From Piscinibacter aquaticus (GTDB lineage Bacteria; Pseudomonadota; Gammaproteobacteria; Burkholderiales; Burkholderiaceae_C), in assembly GCA_007994965.1 (NCBI GenBank), contig VOPW01000001.1, positions 2,542,001 through 2,606,000 on the forward strand: a DNA stretch of 64,000 nucleotides, in the 5' to 3' direction. The notes beneath the pieces were generated by a model that ran no database searches, had not been told where the DNA came from, and worked only from the letters and a program-made list of their open reading frames with translations. Made by a program: the position numbers and the translations under genes. Positions 42,522 through 53,319 of this stretch are shown here, piece by piece (within the stretch, counting starts at the first letter, position 1; each line of letters begins with the position of its first letter).

Positions 42522-43305
42522 CGGGGCAGCCAGTCCATGGCCGCCGTGGTCTCCGGCAGCGCCAGCGCCGGATCGTAGTACGGGCCGCTGAAGTACAGGC
42601 CGTCAGCAGGGAAAGTCGGCGCGGCCAGGGCTGCGATCGCGCGCCGCCAACACGCCGGCCAGCCAGTCGGCATCGCGCGTGCCAGCGCCGACGGCGACGA
42701 GACAGCCCAGGATGTTGCGCACCATGTGGTGAAGGAAGGCGCTGGCCTCGAACTCGAAGCGCCAGTAGGCGCCCGATCGCTGCAGGTGAATGCGGCGCAA
42801 CGTCTTCACCGGCGAGGCAGCCCGGCACTCGGCCGAGCGGAAGGAAGAGAAGTCGTGCTCGCCGATGAGCAACTGCGCGGCGCGGCGCATCGCCTCGCCG
42901 TCGAGCGGCCGGAAACTCCAGCCCACCAGGCCCGCCTCCACCGCAGGCCGCACGGGCGACTCACGCATCACGTAGACGTAGCGGCGGCCAAGCGCGCTGT
43001 TACGTGCGTGAAAGCCGTCGTCGACCACGCGGCACCACTGCACGGCAATGTCGTCCGGCAGGAAGCGGTTCGTGCCGCGCACCCAGGAGAACGGCTCGCG
43101 TGCGGCCGAGGTGTCCAGGTGGACCACTTGGTTGAGCGCGTGCACGCCCGCATCGGTGCGACCGGCGCACATCACGCGCGCCGGTGCGTCGAGGAAGCTG
43201 GCCAGCGCTTCTTCCAGCCGATCCTGGACGGTGTTGCCGCCGGGGCTGGCTCTGCCAGCCCTGGTAGGCGGTGCCGCGGTAGCTGACGCCGAGGGCAACC
43301 CTCAT
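42518..43305 (-). CDS. truA: tRNA pseudouridine(38-40) synthase TruA (two frameshifts)
   Basis: Makes pseudouridine in the anticodon arm of tRNAs. It starts MRVALGVSYRGTAYQGWQ, with the catalytic Asp in AGRTDAGVHALNQVVH and the C-terminal ASAFLHHMVRNILG. Frame changes near 43255 and near 42635 are needed; the corrected tail ends AAMDWLPR at the TGA at 42518-42520. About 262 residues. It lies between fimV and trpF. Confidence 0.93.
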
Positions 43306-43348
43306 GGTCGGCTCCGCAGTGCGTCGCGGGCGCCGCAGCGCCCGTGCA

Positions 43349-46024
43349 TCAGCCGAGCTGCTCGAGCATGCCCTGCGCCTTCGACTTCAGCGAGCCGGAG
43401 GCCTTGGACACCACTTCCTGCAGCAGGTCGCGGGCACCTTCCATGTCGCCGATCTGGCGGAACTCCTCGGCCAGCTCCAGCTTGCGCGACAGCGGATCGG
43501 CCGCATCGTCCTCGTCGAAGCCCGACAGGCCCGAGTCGCCGAAACCGGACGGCTGAGTGATGGGGCCGGCGGCAGGGGCCGCAGCACCCGGCGCATCACC
43601 GCCGGGCAGGTCGAGATCCAGCGAGATGCCCGCCAGATCGAATTCCACCGAAGGCGCTGGGGCCGGCGCCGCGGGCGGCGGTGACAGGTCGGGCAGCGTG
43701 AGGTCGGCCGCGCTGAAGTCCAGCGTCGCATCGTTCTGCGGCGCTGCGGCCACCGGCTGGGTGCTCTGCAGCGGGGCCGGCGTGACCGGGCTCGTCGGCG
43801 CGTCAGCGCCGATGTCGAGGTCGAGGTCGACTCCAGCGTCCGGAGCCGGACGCGTATCGAGCGCCGAGGCGCCGTACTGCGACGGCGACGGCAGCACCGA
43901 TTGCGGCATCGTGCTGGCGCCCAGCGGCTCGACGAGCTGGCCGGAGCCGAACTGCCACCGGCCGGCGCGCCGCCCGGCTGGTACAGCGGATTCTCGGGGT
44001 CGATCTGCAGACCGAGCTCTTGCGCCTTGGCCCAGTCTTCGCCCTGCCCTTGCGTCAGCGCGTAGAGCTGGGTGGCCAGCAATTCGAAGCCCTTGGTGTC
44101 GCGGCGCTTGGCGTACACCTCCAGCAGCTTCGTGCGGATCGCCATGCGGTCGGGGTTGCCGCGCATGGCTTCCTTGAGGATCTCCTCGGCCTGCAGGTCG
44201 CGGCCATAGGCGAGGTAGACGTCGGCTTCGGCGACTGGGTCGACGTCACCGATCGCATCGAGCTGGCTCAGCGAGTAGCTCATCGACGACGAGTTGCCGC
44301 CGGCATCGCGCGTGTCGATGCGCTGACCACCGCTGGCGCCGAAGAACGAATCGGGCTGCAGGCGGCTTTCGAGGAACGAGGTCTCGCCGCTGTCCTTCTT
44401 GCTGCGACGGGTGAAGCGATACACGCCGAAGGCCGCCAGCAGCGCGATCAGCAGGCCGCCGCCGACCACCGCCATCGGGTTGTCGTCCATCAGCGAACTG
44501 ATGAAACCGGGCTCTTCGGCCGGCACGGCCGCCGGAGCGGGCTTCGGCGCAGCCGGCTTCGGCGGGGCAGCCACCGAGGCCGCGGGCGCCGCAGCCACGA
44601 CCGGCTCGGAGGCCGGCGCGGAAGCCGCAGGCGCCGCGACCAGCGTCGGCAGGGAGGCGGGCGCCGCGGCGGAGGCGGCGGCCACAGGCGCGGGGCGGGC
44701 ACAGTTGCCGCGGGCGGCTGCGTCGGCGCCGGAGCGGGAGCCGGCGCGGCAGCGACGGGTGCGGGTGCGGGTGCGGGTGCGGGTGCGGGTGCCGGGGCAG
44801 CGGCCGGAACCGGCGGCTTGGCGGGCACGGCAACGGTGGCAGGCGCCGACGCAGGAGCCGGCGCAGCAGCAGGTGCGCCGGTGGCCGGCTTGGCCTTGGC
44901 GGCCTCGTCGCCCAGCTTCTTCAGCTCGGCGACGTTTTCGAGAGTTCCGCGACGCGGGTGGCCGTATCCTTCTTCTCGGCCGACTTGGCGATCTGTTCTT
45001 CGGCGGAGGCCTTGGCGGCAGCGCCCTTGCTCAGCGTGAGCTTGTCGGGCGTCGTGGCCGCGGCCTGCTTGCGGTCCTGCACTTCGGTCTGCACCGTGCC
45101 GGAGGCCTGGCGCGCCGGGCCGCTGTCGCGTGCGGCGGGCACGGCGCCCGCGAGGCGCTGGCGGTAAGCACCGAAGTCGGCGCTCTGCGCCTGGATGAGC
45201 TGGCGCGCCTCCGACGGCGTGACCGCCTTCGCATCCTCGGCGCTCGGCACGGCGAGCACGACACCGGACTTGAGCCGGTTCATGTTGCTGCCGAGGAAGG
45301 CGTCGGGGTTGGCCTTGTAGAGCGAAACCAGCATCTGGTCGAGCGACACGCCCGGGCGCTGCGTCTTGCCGGCGATGCGCGACAGCGTGTCCCCCGGCGC
45401 AACCTTGTACTCGTCGGCACCGACGGGCGCCGCGGCGGTGGCCGGCGCTGCAGGGGCGGCCGGCGCGGTGGCCGCCGGAACCGGCGCGGCAGCCGGACGG
45501 CTCGCGCGGGGTGCCGGGGCAGCGGCGGGAGGCGCGGTGGCGATCACGGGAGCCGCCGCCGGCGCGCTCGGCACCGGGGCGGGCGCGCGCGCGATGGTCG
45601 GCGGGTCGAACAGCATCGTGTACTCGCGCACGAGCCGGCCGCTGGCCCAGGTGATCTCGAGGATCACGTCGACGAAGGGCTCCTGCACCGCGCGATCGCT
45701 GGTCACGCGCAGGTAGGGCCGGCCGTCGGCGCGCCGCTGCAGTTCCACGTTGGTGGCCGGCAGCACGGCGTTGTACTCGACGCCGGCGGCGCGGTAGGCC
45801 TCGGGGGCCGCAACGCGCACACGCAGCGTGCCGGCCTCTTCAGGCGTCAGGCTGGTGACGTCGATTTCGGCTCGCAGTGCCTCGCCCAGGGCCGACTGCA
45901 CGGAGAGCCTGCCCAGACCCAGCGCGTACGCATTCGATGCGGCGAGCCACAGGGCTGCGGCAGCCACACCGGTCAGGGCCCAGCGCCCCGAAAAGGTCGA
46001 GTTTGATTTCAAGGCGTCTCCCAA
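43349..46024 (-). CDS. fimV: FimV-like peptidoglycan-binding/polar hub protein (several frameshifts)
   Basis: A large protein (about 890 residues) of the type that organises polar type IV pili and secretion. The signal/anchor part ends AASNAYALGLGRLSVQSALGEAL, the classic FimV N-terminal domain. A LysM motif (EYKVAPGDTLSRIAG) follows, then coiled-coil and proline/alanine-rich stretches, one membrane segment (MAVVGGGLLIALLAAFGVYRF) and a cytoplasmic TPR-like and acidic tail ending in the FimV C-terminal domain (LELAEEFRQIGDMEGARDLLQEVV). Shifts near 44930, 44700 and 43930. Its place between asd and truA is conserved in beta- and gammaproteobacteria. Confidence 0.88.
44761..44790. repeat. Five perfect GCGGGT hexamer repeats inside fimV
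   Basis: Thirty bases made of five GCGGGT units, flanked by imperfect copies. They encode an alternating Pro-Ala run on the minus strand in the periplasmic linker of fimV. Unit number may vary without changing the frame, so this is a length-polymorphic linker and not a phase switch. Confidence 0.85.
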
Positions 46025-46113
46025 TAGGACCAGCGGGGCGTCAGAACCGCCAACGGCTGTTCAGTCGGTTATCGGCACGGGACATCCGCACCTTACGCGA
46101 AAAGATGGAAATC

Positions 46114-46142
46114 ACAATAACATCAAGCAGATACGAAGACAA
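46114..46142 (-). promoter_or_regulatory. Candidate sigma-70 promoter for fimV
   Basis: On the minus strand TTGTCT and TATTGT are separated by exactly 17 bases, about 90 bases upstream of the fimV start. They lie in the only AT-rich stretch (about 46085-46170) of the asd-fimV gap. The -35 box is weak (3 of 6), so this is a proposal from sequence only. The rest of the 219-base gap shows no gene. Confidence 0.35.
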
Positions 46143-46243
46143 GCTCATGCATTGGCTGATATTCGTACTGCCCCCTTCGCGCATCGCCTTGGCGTGACAT
46201 TTGTTGCAGCGCGCCAACGGCAAGCCGCCGGCGCGCGCATTCA

Positions 46244-47371
46244 TCAGGCCTCGACCAGGATGCGCAGCATGCGGCGCAGCGGCTCGGCCGCGCCCCACAG
46301 CAGCTGATCGCCGATCGTGAAGGCGCCGAGGTACTGCGGGCCCATTGCCAGCTGGCGGATGCGGCCGACGGGGATCGTCAGCGTGCCCGTCACCGCCACC
46401 GGCGTCAGGTCCTTCATCGTGGCTTCGCGCGTGTTCGGCACCACCTTCACCCAGGCGTTGTCGGCGGCGATCATCGCCTCGACGTCGGCCACCGGCACTT
46501 CCTTCTTCAGCTTGAACATCAGCGCGGCTGTGGCAACGCATCGCGCCGATGCGCACGCAGAAGCCATCGACCGGTACCGCCGCACTGCCGAAGCCCTCGC
46601 CCTGGCCGAGGATCTTGTTGGTCTCGGCGCCGCCCTTCCATTCCTCGCGGCTGACGCCGTTGCCGAGATCCTTGTCGATCCAGGGGATCAGCGAACCGCC
46701 CAGCGGCACGCCGAAGTTGGCCGTCTCGGCCTCGGTGAGCGCGCGCTGCTTGCCGACGATCTTGCGGTCGATCTCGAGGATGGCGCTCTTCGGGTCGTCG
46801 AGCAGCGACTTCACCTCGGCGTTGAGCGTGCCGAACTGCGTCAGCAGTTCGCGCATGTGCTGCGCCCCGCCGCCCGAAGCGGCTGGTAGGTCATCGTGCT
46901 CATCCACTCGACCAGCCCGGCCTTGTACAGCGCGCTCACGCCCATCAGCATGCAGCTCACGGTGCAGTTGCCGCCGATCCAGTTGCGGCCGCCGTGGGCC
47001 AGCGCGTTCTTGATCACCGGCATGTTGACCGGGTCGAGGATGATGACCGCGTCGTCCTTCATGCGCAGCGTCGACGCGGCGTCGATCCAGTGGCCCTTCC
47101 AGCCCGCGGCGCGCGCGCAGCTGGGGAAGACCTCGGTCGTGTAGTCGCCGCCCTGGGCGGTGATGATGATCTCGCAGCGCTTCAGGGCCTCGATGTCGTA
47201 GGCGTCCTTCAGCGTCTTCTCGTTCTTCGCCATCGCCGGGGCGGCGCCGCCGGCGTTGCTGGTGCTGAAGAACACCGGCTCGATGTGGTCGAAGTCGCCC
47301 TCGGCCTGCATGCGGTCCATCAGCACGGAGCCGACCATGCCGCGCCAGCCAACCAATCCCGTGAGTCTCAT
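46244..47371 (-). CDS. asd: Aspartate-semialdehyde dehydrogenase (two frameshifts)
   Basis: Reduces aspartyl phosphate to the semialdehyde for lysine, threonine, methionine and diaminopimelate synthesis. The nucleotide-binding start is [15 protein letters not shown], the active Cys is in [12 protein letters not shown], and the Gln/His substrate residues fall in the second half ([12 protein letters not shown]). Frame changes near 46880 and 46535; about 375 residues, the length of the Escherichia coli-type enzyme. It follows leuB by 90 bases and precedes fimV. Confidence 0.94.
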
Positions 47372-47461
47372 CGTCGTCGCCCTATGAAGTGAAGTGAGGT
47401 GGAAACCTTCGTGCCCCCGGGTCGCTTCGCCGGGGGATGGGCGAGACGAACCGGAGCTGAA

Positions 47462-48562
47462 CTAGCCCTTGGTAATGGTTTTGGTGGTCTTGCCGGAAAG
47501 CGCGGCAACGACGGCGTCGCCCATGGCGCGCGTGCCCACCTTGGTGGTGCCTTCCGACCAGATGTCTGCGGTGCGCAGCCCCGACGCGAGCACGTGCTGA
47601 ACGGCCGACTCGATCCGGTCGGCCGCCTCGGGCTGGTTCAGGGAGAAGCGGAGCATCATGGCCACGGACAGGATTGTAGCCAGCGGGTTTGCGAGATCCT
47701 TACCGGCGATGTCGGGCGCGCTGCCGTGGCTCGGCTCGTACAAGCCGCGGCCGGCTTCGTTCAGCGAGGCCGATGGCAGCATGCCGATCGAACCCGTGAG
47801 CATCGCAGCCTCGTCCGACAGGATGTCGCCGAACATGTTGCCGGTGACCAGCACGTCGAACTTCTTCGGCGCCTTGACCAGCTGCATCGCCGCGTTGTCG
47901 ACGTACATGTGCTCGAGCTCGACGTCCGGGTACTGGGCGTGCACCTCGGTGACCACGTCCTTCCAGAACTGGAAGGTCTCCAGCACGTTGGCCTTGTCGA
48001 CGCTGGTGACCTTCCTGTTGCGCTTGCGCGCGGCCTGGAAGGCGACGTGCGCGATGCGCTCGATCTCCGGGCGCGAGTAGCGCATGGTGTCGAAGGCCTC
48101 GGGCGCGCCCTTGAAGGCACCATCGGGCGCTTCGCGGCGGCCGCGCGGCTGGCCGAAATAGATGTCGCCGGTCAGCTCGCGGATGATCAGGATGTCCAGC
48201 CCCGCCACCAGTTCGGGCTTCAGGCTCGAGGCATGCGTGAGCTGCTCGTAGCAGATCGCCGGGCGGAAGTTGGCAAACAGGCCGAGGTTCTTGCGCAGGC
48301 CGAGGATGGCCTGCTCCGGGCGCAGCGCGCGCTCGAGCTTGTCGTACTTCCAGTCGCCCACCGCGCCGAACAGCACCGCGTCGGCATCCTTCGCCAGCTT
48401 CAGCGTGGCCTCCGGCAGCGGGTGGCCGTGTGCCTCGTAGGCCGCACCGCCCACGGCGGCCGTTTCGGTCTCGAACTTCAGGTCGAGGCACTGCATCGCG
48501 CGCTGGGCCTGCGCGACGATCTCGGTGCCGATGCCGTCGCCCGGCAGGATGGCGATCTTCAA
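47462..48562 (-). CDS. leuB: 3-isopropylmalate dehydrogenase
   Basis: NAD-dependent oxidative decarboxylase of leucine synthesis. Intact at 366 residues: [16 protein letters not shown] at the N terminus, the substrate arginines in [13 protein letters not shown], the Tyr in [10 protein letters not shown], Lys in VDKANVLE, metal aspartates in YVDNAAMQL and [12 protein letters not shown], and the NAD loop [10 protein letters not shown]. It lies 16 bases downstream of leuD. Confidence 0.97.
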   Translation of the reverse strand: MKIAILPGDGIGTEIVAQAQRAMQCLDLKFETETAAVGGAAYEAHGHPLPEATLKLAKDADAVLFGAVGDWKYDKLERALRPEQAILGLRKNLGLFANFRPAICYEQLTHASSLKPELVAGLDILIIRELTGDIYFGQPRGRREAPDGAFKGAPEAFDTMRYSRPEIERIAHVAFQAARKRNRKVTSVDKANVLETFQFWKDVVTEVHAQYPDVELEHMYVDNAAMQLVKAPKKFDVLVTGNMFGDILSDEAAMLTGSIGMLPSASLNEAGRGLYEPSHGSAPDIAGKDLANPLATILSVAMMLRFSLNQPEAADRIESAVQHVLASGLRTADIWSEGTTKVGTRAMGDAVVAALSGKTTKTITKG

Positions 48563-48578
48563 GCGGATTCCTCGGGAG

Positions 48579-49223
48579 TCAGAGAGTGTGGGCGAGCCAG
48601 GGCTTCTTCAGCAGCCGCTCGGCCTCGTAGGCGCGGATCTTGTCGGCGTGGCGCAGCGTCAGGCCGATGTCGTCGAAGCCGCCGAGCAGGCAGTACTTGC
48701 GAAACGGCGTGATCTCGAACGGCAGCTCCGCGCCGTCGGGCTTGACCACCACCTGCCGCTGGAGATCGACGGTGAGCTGGTAGCCGGGAAAGGCCGCCAC
48801 CTCGTCGAACAGCTGGCTGACCTGCATCTCGCTCAGCACGATCGGCAGCAGGCCGTTCTTGTAGCAATTGCTGAAGAAGATGTCGGCGAAGCTCGGTGCG
48901 ATCACCGCGCGGAAGCCGTACTGGTCCAGCGCCCACGGCGCGTGCTCGCGCGAGGAGCCGCAGCCGAAGTTCTTGCGCGACAGCAGGATCGACGCGCCCT
49001 GGTAGCGCGGCTGGTTCAGCACGAAGTCCGGGTTGGGCTTGCGCTGCGCCGCGTCCTGCCCCGGCTCGCCGCGGTCGAGGTAGCGCCACTCGTCGAACAG
49101 GTTCGGGCCGAAGCCGGTGCGCGCGATCGACTTGAGGAACTGCTTCGGGATGATTGCGTCGGTGTCGACGTTCTCGCGGTCGAGCGGGGCGACCACGCCC
49201 TTGTGAACGGTGAAGGCCTGCAT
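48579..49223 (-). CDS. leuD: 3-isopropylmalate dehydratase small subunit
   Basis: The swivel-domain subunit that pairs with LeuC to isomerise isopropylmalate. Intact at 214 residues. [30 protein letters not shown] and [15 protein letters not shown] are the family signatures. It lies between the entericidin-like gene (3 bases away) and leuB. Confidence 0.97.
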   Translation of the reverse strand: MQAFTVHKGVVAPLDRENVDTDAIIPKQFLKSIARTGFGPNLFDEWRYLDRGEPGQDAAQRKPNPDFVLNQPRYQGASILLSRKNFGCGSSREHAPWALDQYGFRAVIAPSFADIFFSNCYKNGLLPIVLSEMQVSQLFDEVAAFPGYQLTVDLQRQVVVKPDGAELPFEITPFRKYCLLGGFDDIGLTLRHADKIRAYEAERLLKKPWLAHTL

Positions 49224-49226
49224 GGA

Positions 49227-49355
49227 TTACTTCTTCTTCGCGGCTTCTTCGATCTTCTCGCCGCCCTTCTGGATGTCCTTGCCCATGCCTTCGATGGTGT
49301 TGCAGCCGGCCAGCAGATAGAGCGAGGCAAGGAAGGCGAACAGGATGCGCTTCAT
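49227..49355 (-). CDS. Entericidin A/B-like small lipoprotein
   Basis: A 42-residue gene. It starts [18 protein letters not shown], a lipoprotein signal with the lipobox LAGC, then [24 protein letters not shown], which matches the entericidin pattern of a short amphipathic lysine-rich helix. The ATG is at 49353-49355 with a good AAGGGAG about 5 bases upstream. It sits between leuC and leuD, an arrangement seen in many Burkholderiales. The function in that setting is unknown; entericidins are membrane-active, stress-linked lipopeptides. Confidence 0.85.
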   Translation of the reverse strand: MKRILFAFLASLYLLAGCNTIEGMGKDIQKGGEKIEEAAKKK

Positions 49356-49380
49356 GGAACGGTCTCCCTTGTGGGGCGCT

Positions 49381-50798
49381 TCAGGCGATGCGCCGGACGT
49401 CGACGAAATGGCCTTCGATCGCGGCCGCCGCGGCCATCGCCGGGCTGACCAGTGCGTGCGGCCGCCGGCACCCTGGCGGCCTTCGAAGTTGCGGTTGGAG
49501 GTGGAGGCGCAGCGCTCGCCCGGCTCCAGCCGATCGGCATTCATCGCCGGGCACATCGAGCAGCCGGGCTCGCGCCACTGGAAGCCGGCGGCCTTGAAGA
49601 CCTCGTGCAGGCCCTCGCGCTCGGCCTGCGCCTTCACGAGGCCCGAGCCCGGCACCACCATCGCCAGCTTGACGTTCGAGGCCACGCGGCCGCCGAGCTT
49701 GCGCACCACGGCCGCGGCTTCGCGCAGGTCTTCGATGCGCGAGTTGGTGCAGGAACCGATGAAAACCTTGTCGACGCGGATGTCGGCTACGGCCGTGTTC
49801 GGCTCCAGCGCCATGTACTGCAGCGCCCGCTCCATCGCGCCGCGCTTGCCGGCATCCTTCTCGCGCTCGGGATCCGGCACCCGGTCCTCGATCGACAGCA
49901 CCATCTCCGGCGAGGTGCCCCAGGTGACCTGCGGGCGGATCTGCGCGGCGTCGAGTTCGACCACGGCGTCCCACGTCGCGTCGTCGTCCGAGCGCAGCGT
50001 GCGCCAGTAGGCGACGGCCTGCTCCCACTCGACGCCGGCCGGCGCGAACGGGCGGCCCTTCACGTAGGCGATCGTCGTGTCGTCCACCGCCACCAGGCCC
50101 GCGCGTGCGCCGGCCTCGATGGCCATGTTGCACACCGTCATGCGGCCTTCCATCGAAAGCGCGCGGATCGCCGAGCCGCCGAACTCGATCGTGTAGCCGG
50201 TGCCGCCGGCGGTGCCGATGCGGCCGATGATCGCCAGCACGATGTCCTTGGCCGAGCAGCCACGCGCGAGCGTGCCCTCGACCTTGACCAGCATGTTCTT
50301 CGCCTTCTTGGCCAGCAGCGTCTGCGTGGCCAGCACATGCTCGACCTCGCTGGTGCCGATGCCATGCGCCAGCGCCCCGAAGGCGCCGTGCGTGGACGTG
50401 TGCGAATCGCCGCAGACCACCGTCATGCCCGGCAGCGTGGCGCCCTGCTCCGGCCCGACCACGTGCACGATGCCCTGGCGCTTGTCGAGGAAGGGGAAGA
50501 AGGCTGCCGCGCCGAAGGCCTTGATGTTGGCGTCGAGCGTGACGATCTGCTGCTTCGACGTCGGGTCGGTGATGCCGTCGTAGCCGAGTTCCCAGCCGGT
50601 GGTCGGCGTGTTGTGGTCGGCGGTGGCCACGATGGAGCTGACGCGCCACGGCTTGCGGCCGGCGTGCGCAGCCCCTCGAAGGCCTGCGGGCTGGTCACCT
50701 CGTGCACGGTGCCGGTCGATGTACAGCAGCGAGGTGCCGTCTTCCTCGGTGTGGACGACGTGCTCGTCCCAGATCTTGTCGTACAGGGTGCGGGGCAT
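49381..50798 (-). CDS. leuC: 3-isopropylmalate dehydratase large subunit (frameshifted)
   Basis: The [4Fe-4S] subunit of isopropylmalate isomerase. It starts [15 protein letters not shown], has HSTHG-type residues in [13 protein letters not shown], and the cluster cysteines in [13 protein letters not shown] and [11 protein letters not shown]. Two close, compensating shifts near 50720 and 50665 scramble about 15 residues (true reading [14 protein letters not shown]). A third near 49455 restores the tail [20 protein letters not shown]. About 472 residues. It is the first gene of the leuC-ecn-leuD-leuB unit. Confidence 0.95.
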
Positions 50799-50852
50799 GG
50801 GCTCTCGCGGCAGGTTCAGCGGGGAACCGGCAATTTTAGGCGCTTGGCAAAC

Positions 50853-50881
50853 AAAAAGCCCCGGCACTCGCGTGCAGGGGC
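50853..50881 (-). terminator. Rho-independent terminator of gltA
   Basis: On the minus strand GCCCC-TGCAC-GCGA-GTGC-CGGGGC forms a stem with one mismatch and a 4-base loop, followed directly by TTTTTG. It lies 24 bases beyond the gltA stop and before leuC, so it ends the sdh-gltA transcript. Confidence 0.85.
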
Positions 50882-50904
50882 CTTCGGGCGGAGCTGTCCG
50901 TGGA

Positions 50905-52219
50905 TCAGCCGCGCTGCGACATCGGCTTGACGTCGCGGCGCACCGAGCCGTGGTAGAGCTGACGCGGACGGCCGATCTTGTACTCGGGGTCGCCGATCAT
51001 CTCGTTGAGCTGGGCGATCCAGCCGACCGTGCGGGCCAGCGCGAAGATCGCGGTGAACAGGCTCACCGGGATGCCGATCGCGCGCTGCACGATGCCCGAG
51101 TAGAAGTCGACGTTCGGGTACAGCTTGCGCGAGACGAAGTAGTCGTCTTCCAGCGCGATCTTCTCCAGCTCCATCGCGAGCTTGAGGATCGGGTCGTTGT
51201 TCTTGCCCAGCGCGCCGAGCACCTCGTGGCAGGTTTCGCGCATCAGCTTGGCGCGGGGGTCGTAGTTCTTGTAGACCCGGTGGCCGAAACCCATCAGCTT
51301 GATGCCGGAGTTCTTGTCCTTCACCTGCTTGATGAACTCGCCGATCTTCTCGACGCCGCCCATCTTCTGCACGTCCTCGAGCATGTTCAGCGCCGCCTCG
51401 TTGGCGCCGCCGTGCGCCGGGCCCCACAGGCAGGCCACACCCGCGGCGATGGCCGCGAACGGGTTCGTGCCCGACGAGCCGCACAGTCGCACCGTCGAGG
51501 TGGAGGCGTTCTGCTCGTGGTCGGCGTGCAGGATGAAGATGCGGTCGATCGCGCGCACCAGCACGTCGTTCGGCTCGTACTCCTCGCAGGGCGTGGCGAA
51601 CATCATGCGCATGAAGTTCGCGCTGTAGGACAGCGAGTTCTTCGGGTAGATGTAGGGCTGGCCAATGCCGTACTTGTAGGCCATCGACACCAGCGTCGGC
51701 ATCTTGGCGATCAGGCGGATCGCCGCGACTTCGCGGTGCTGCGGGTTATTGATGTCGGTGCTGTCGTGATAGAAGGCCGACAGCGCGCCGACCCGAGCCC
51801 GTCATCACCGCCATCGGGTGCGCATCGCGGCGGAAGCCGCGCAGGAAGAACTGCATCTGCTCGTTGACCATCGTGTGGCTGGTCACGAGCTTGGTGAAGT
51901 CGGCCTTCTGCGTGGCGTTGGGCAGTTCGCCCTTGAGCAGCAGGTAGCAGGTCTCGAGGAAGTCGCAGTTCGTCGCGAGCTGCTCGATCGGGTAGCCGCG
52001 GTACAGCAGTTCGCCCTTGTCGCCGTCGATGTAGGTGATGGTCGACTGGCACGACGCCGTCGACAGGAAGCCGGGGTCGTAGGTGAACTTGCCGGTCTGG
52101 GCGTAGAGCTTGCGGATGTCGATCACGTCGGGCCCGATCGAGCCCTTGTAGATCGGCAGGTCCATGCTCGGGCTGCCGTCCGAGAATGACAGAGTGGCTT
52201 TGACGTCAGACGGAGTCAT
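50905..52219 (-). CDS. gltA: Citrate synthase, type II (frameshifted)
   Basis: Condenses oxaloacetate and acetyl-CoA. The catalytic residues are in [11 protein letters not shown] (His), [13 protein letters not shown] (His) and YPNVDFYSG (Asp). The N-terminal domain ([13 protein letters not shown]) marks the hexameric type II enzyme. One extra G in a GG run near 51795 breaks the frame ([15 protein letters not shown] after correction). The start is [12 protein letters not shown] at 52219; about 438 residues. It follows sdhE by 10 bases and ends in a clear terminator. Confidence 0.96.
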
Positions 52220-52229
52220 GGTCGGTTCC

Positions 52230-52583
52230 TTAATGGCGTAGCGGGGTTGAGGCCGGGCTTGTCTCCACCGGGCGGGCTCTTGTCGGCCCTGGGTCGTCTT
52301 CTCGTTGTTGTTCAGTGGCAATCGGAGTGCGCATCAGGCCCAGCACCTCGATCACATCGTCGCGCGCCAGCTCGCCTTCCGGCTCCTTGCGGCGCAGCAG
52401 CAGGTCGAGCAGGTCGTTGTCAGGCAGATCCATCAGCGCGAGCATGCCCTCGGCCTGGCGCTCGGTGATGCGGCCGGCGCTGGCTTCGAAGAAGCGCTCG
52501 ACGAACAGGTCGTTCTCCAGCAGGCCGCGCCGGCAGCGCCAGCGCAGCTTGGACAGGGCCCGTTCATCGATCAGCGCAGACAT
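52230..52583 (-). CDS. sdhE: Succinate dehydrogenase flavinylation factor SdhE
   Basis: A small cytoplasmic factor that helps attach FAD covalently to SdhA. The RGxxE signature appears as [16 protein letters not shown]. The fold ends near residue 90, after which an extra proline-rich tail (to residue 117) continues towards gltA. Intact. Its position between sdhB and gltA is the common betaproteobacterial order. Confidence 0.93.
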   Translation of the reverse strand: MSALIDERALSKLRWRCRRGLLENDLFVERFFEASAGRITERQAEGMLALMDLPDNDLLDLLLRRKEPEGELARDDVIEVLGLMRTPIATEQQREDDPGPTRARPVETSPASTPLRH

Positions 52584-52596
52584 GGCGTCGTGATGG

Positions 52597-53302
52597 TCAG
52601 ACCGCGCGGCGGACCATCAGCTCCTTGATCTTGCCGATCGCCTTCGTCGGGTTCAGGCCCTTGGGGCAGACGTCGACGCAGTTCATGATCGTGTGGCAGC
52701 GGAACAGGCGGTACGGATCCTCGAGGTTGTCGAGGCGCTCGCCGGTCGCCCTGGTCACGGCTGTCGGCGATGAAGCGGTAGGCCTGCAGCAGACCGGCCG
52801 GGCCGACGAACTTGTCCGGGTTCCACCAGAAGCTCGGGCAGCTGGTGCTGCAGCTCGCGCACAGGATGCACTCGTACAGGCCGTTGAGCTCGTCGCGCTC
52901 TTCGGGGCTCTGCAGGCGCTCCTTGTCGGGCGGCGGCTCGTCGTTGACGAGATACGGCTTGATCGAGTGGTACTGCTTGAAGAACTGCGTCATGTCCACG
53001 ATCAGATCGCGGATCACCGGCAGGCCGGGCAGCGGCTTGAGCACCACCACGTCGGGCAGCGTGCGCATGTTGGTCAGGCACGCCAGGCCGTTCTTGCCGT
53101 TGATGTTCATCGCGTCCGAGCCGCACACGCCTTCGCGGCAGCTGCGGCGGAAGCTCAGCGTCGGGTCGACGGCCTTGAGCTTCATCAGCGCGTCGAGCAG
53201 CATGCGCTCGGAGCCGTCGAGCTCCACCTCGAGCGTCTGCATGCGCGGCTTGGCGTCGGTGTCGGGGTCGTAGCGGTAGATCTGGAAAGTGCGCTTGGCC
53301 AT
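52597..53302 (-). CDS. sdhB: Succinate dehydrogenase iron-sulfur subunit (frameshifted)
   Basis: Carries electrons from SdhA to the quinone site. The [2Fe-2S] cysteines are in [14 protein letters not shown], the [4Fe-4S] set in [12 protein letters not shown], and the [3Fe-4S] set in [14 protein letters not shown]. The last is readable only after removing one extra G near 52757 ([15 protein letters not shown]). The start is [13 protein letters not shown] at 53302; about 234 residues, the usual length. Confidence 0.96.
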
Positions 53303-53319
53303 GTCGGGTTCTCTCGGGC

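Noticed and set aside
44761..44790. GCGGGT repeats as a phase-variation switch of fimV
   Set aside because: The unit is six bases, so gain or loss keeps the frame. It lengthens or shortens a Pro-Ala linker only.
46041..46244. A 67-codon minus-strand frame (MNARAGG...) with a CxxCH haem-like motif (CNKCH at 46194-46208) starting on the asd stop
   Set aside because: No signal peptide and no other cytochrome features. The frame runs through the AT-rich stretch that looks like the fimV promoter. The motif is probably chance.
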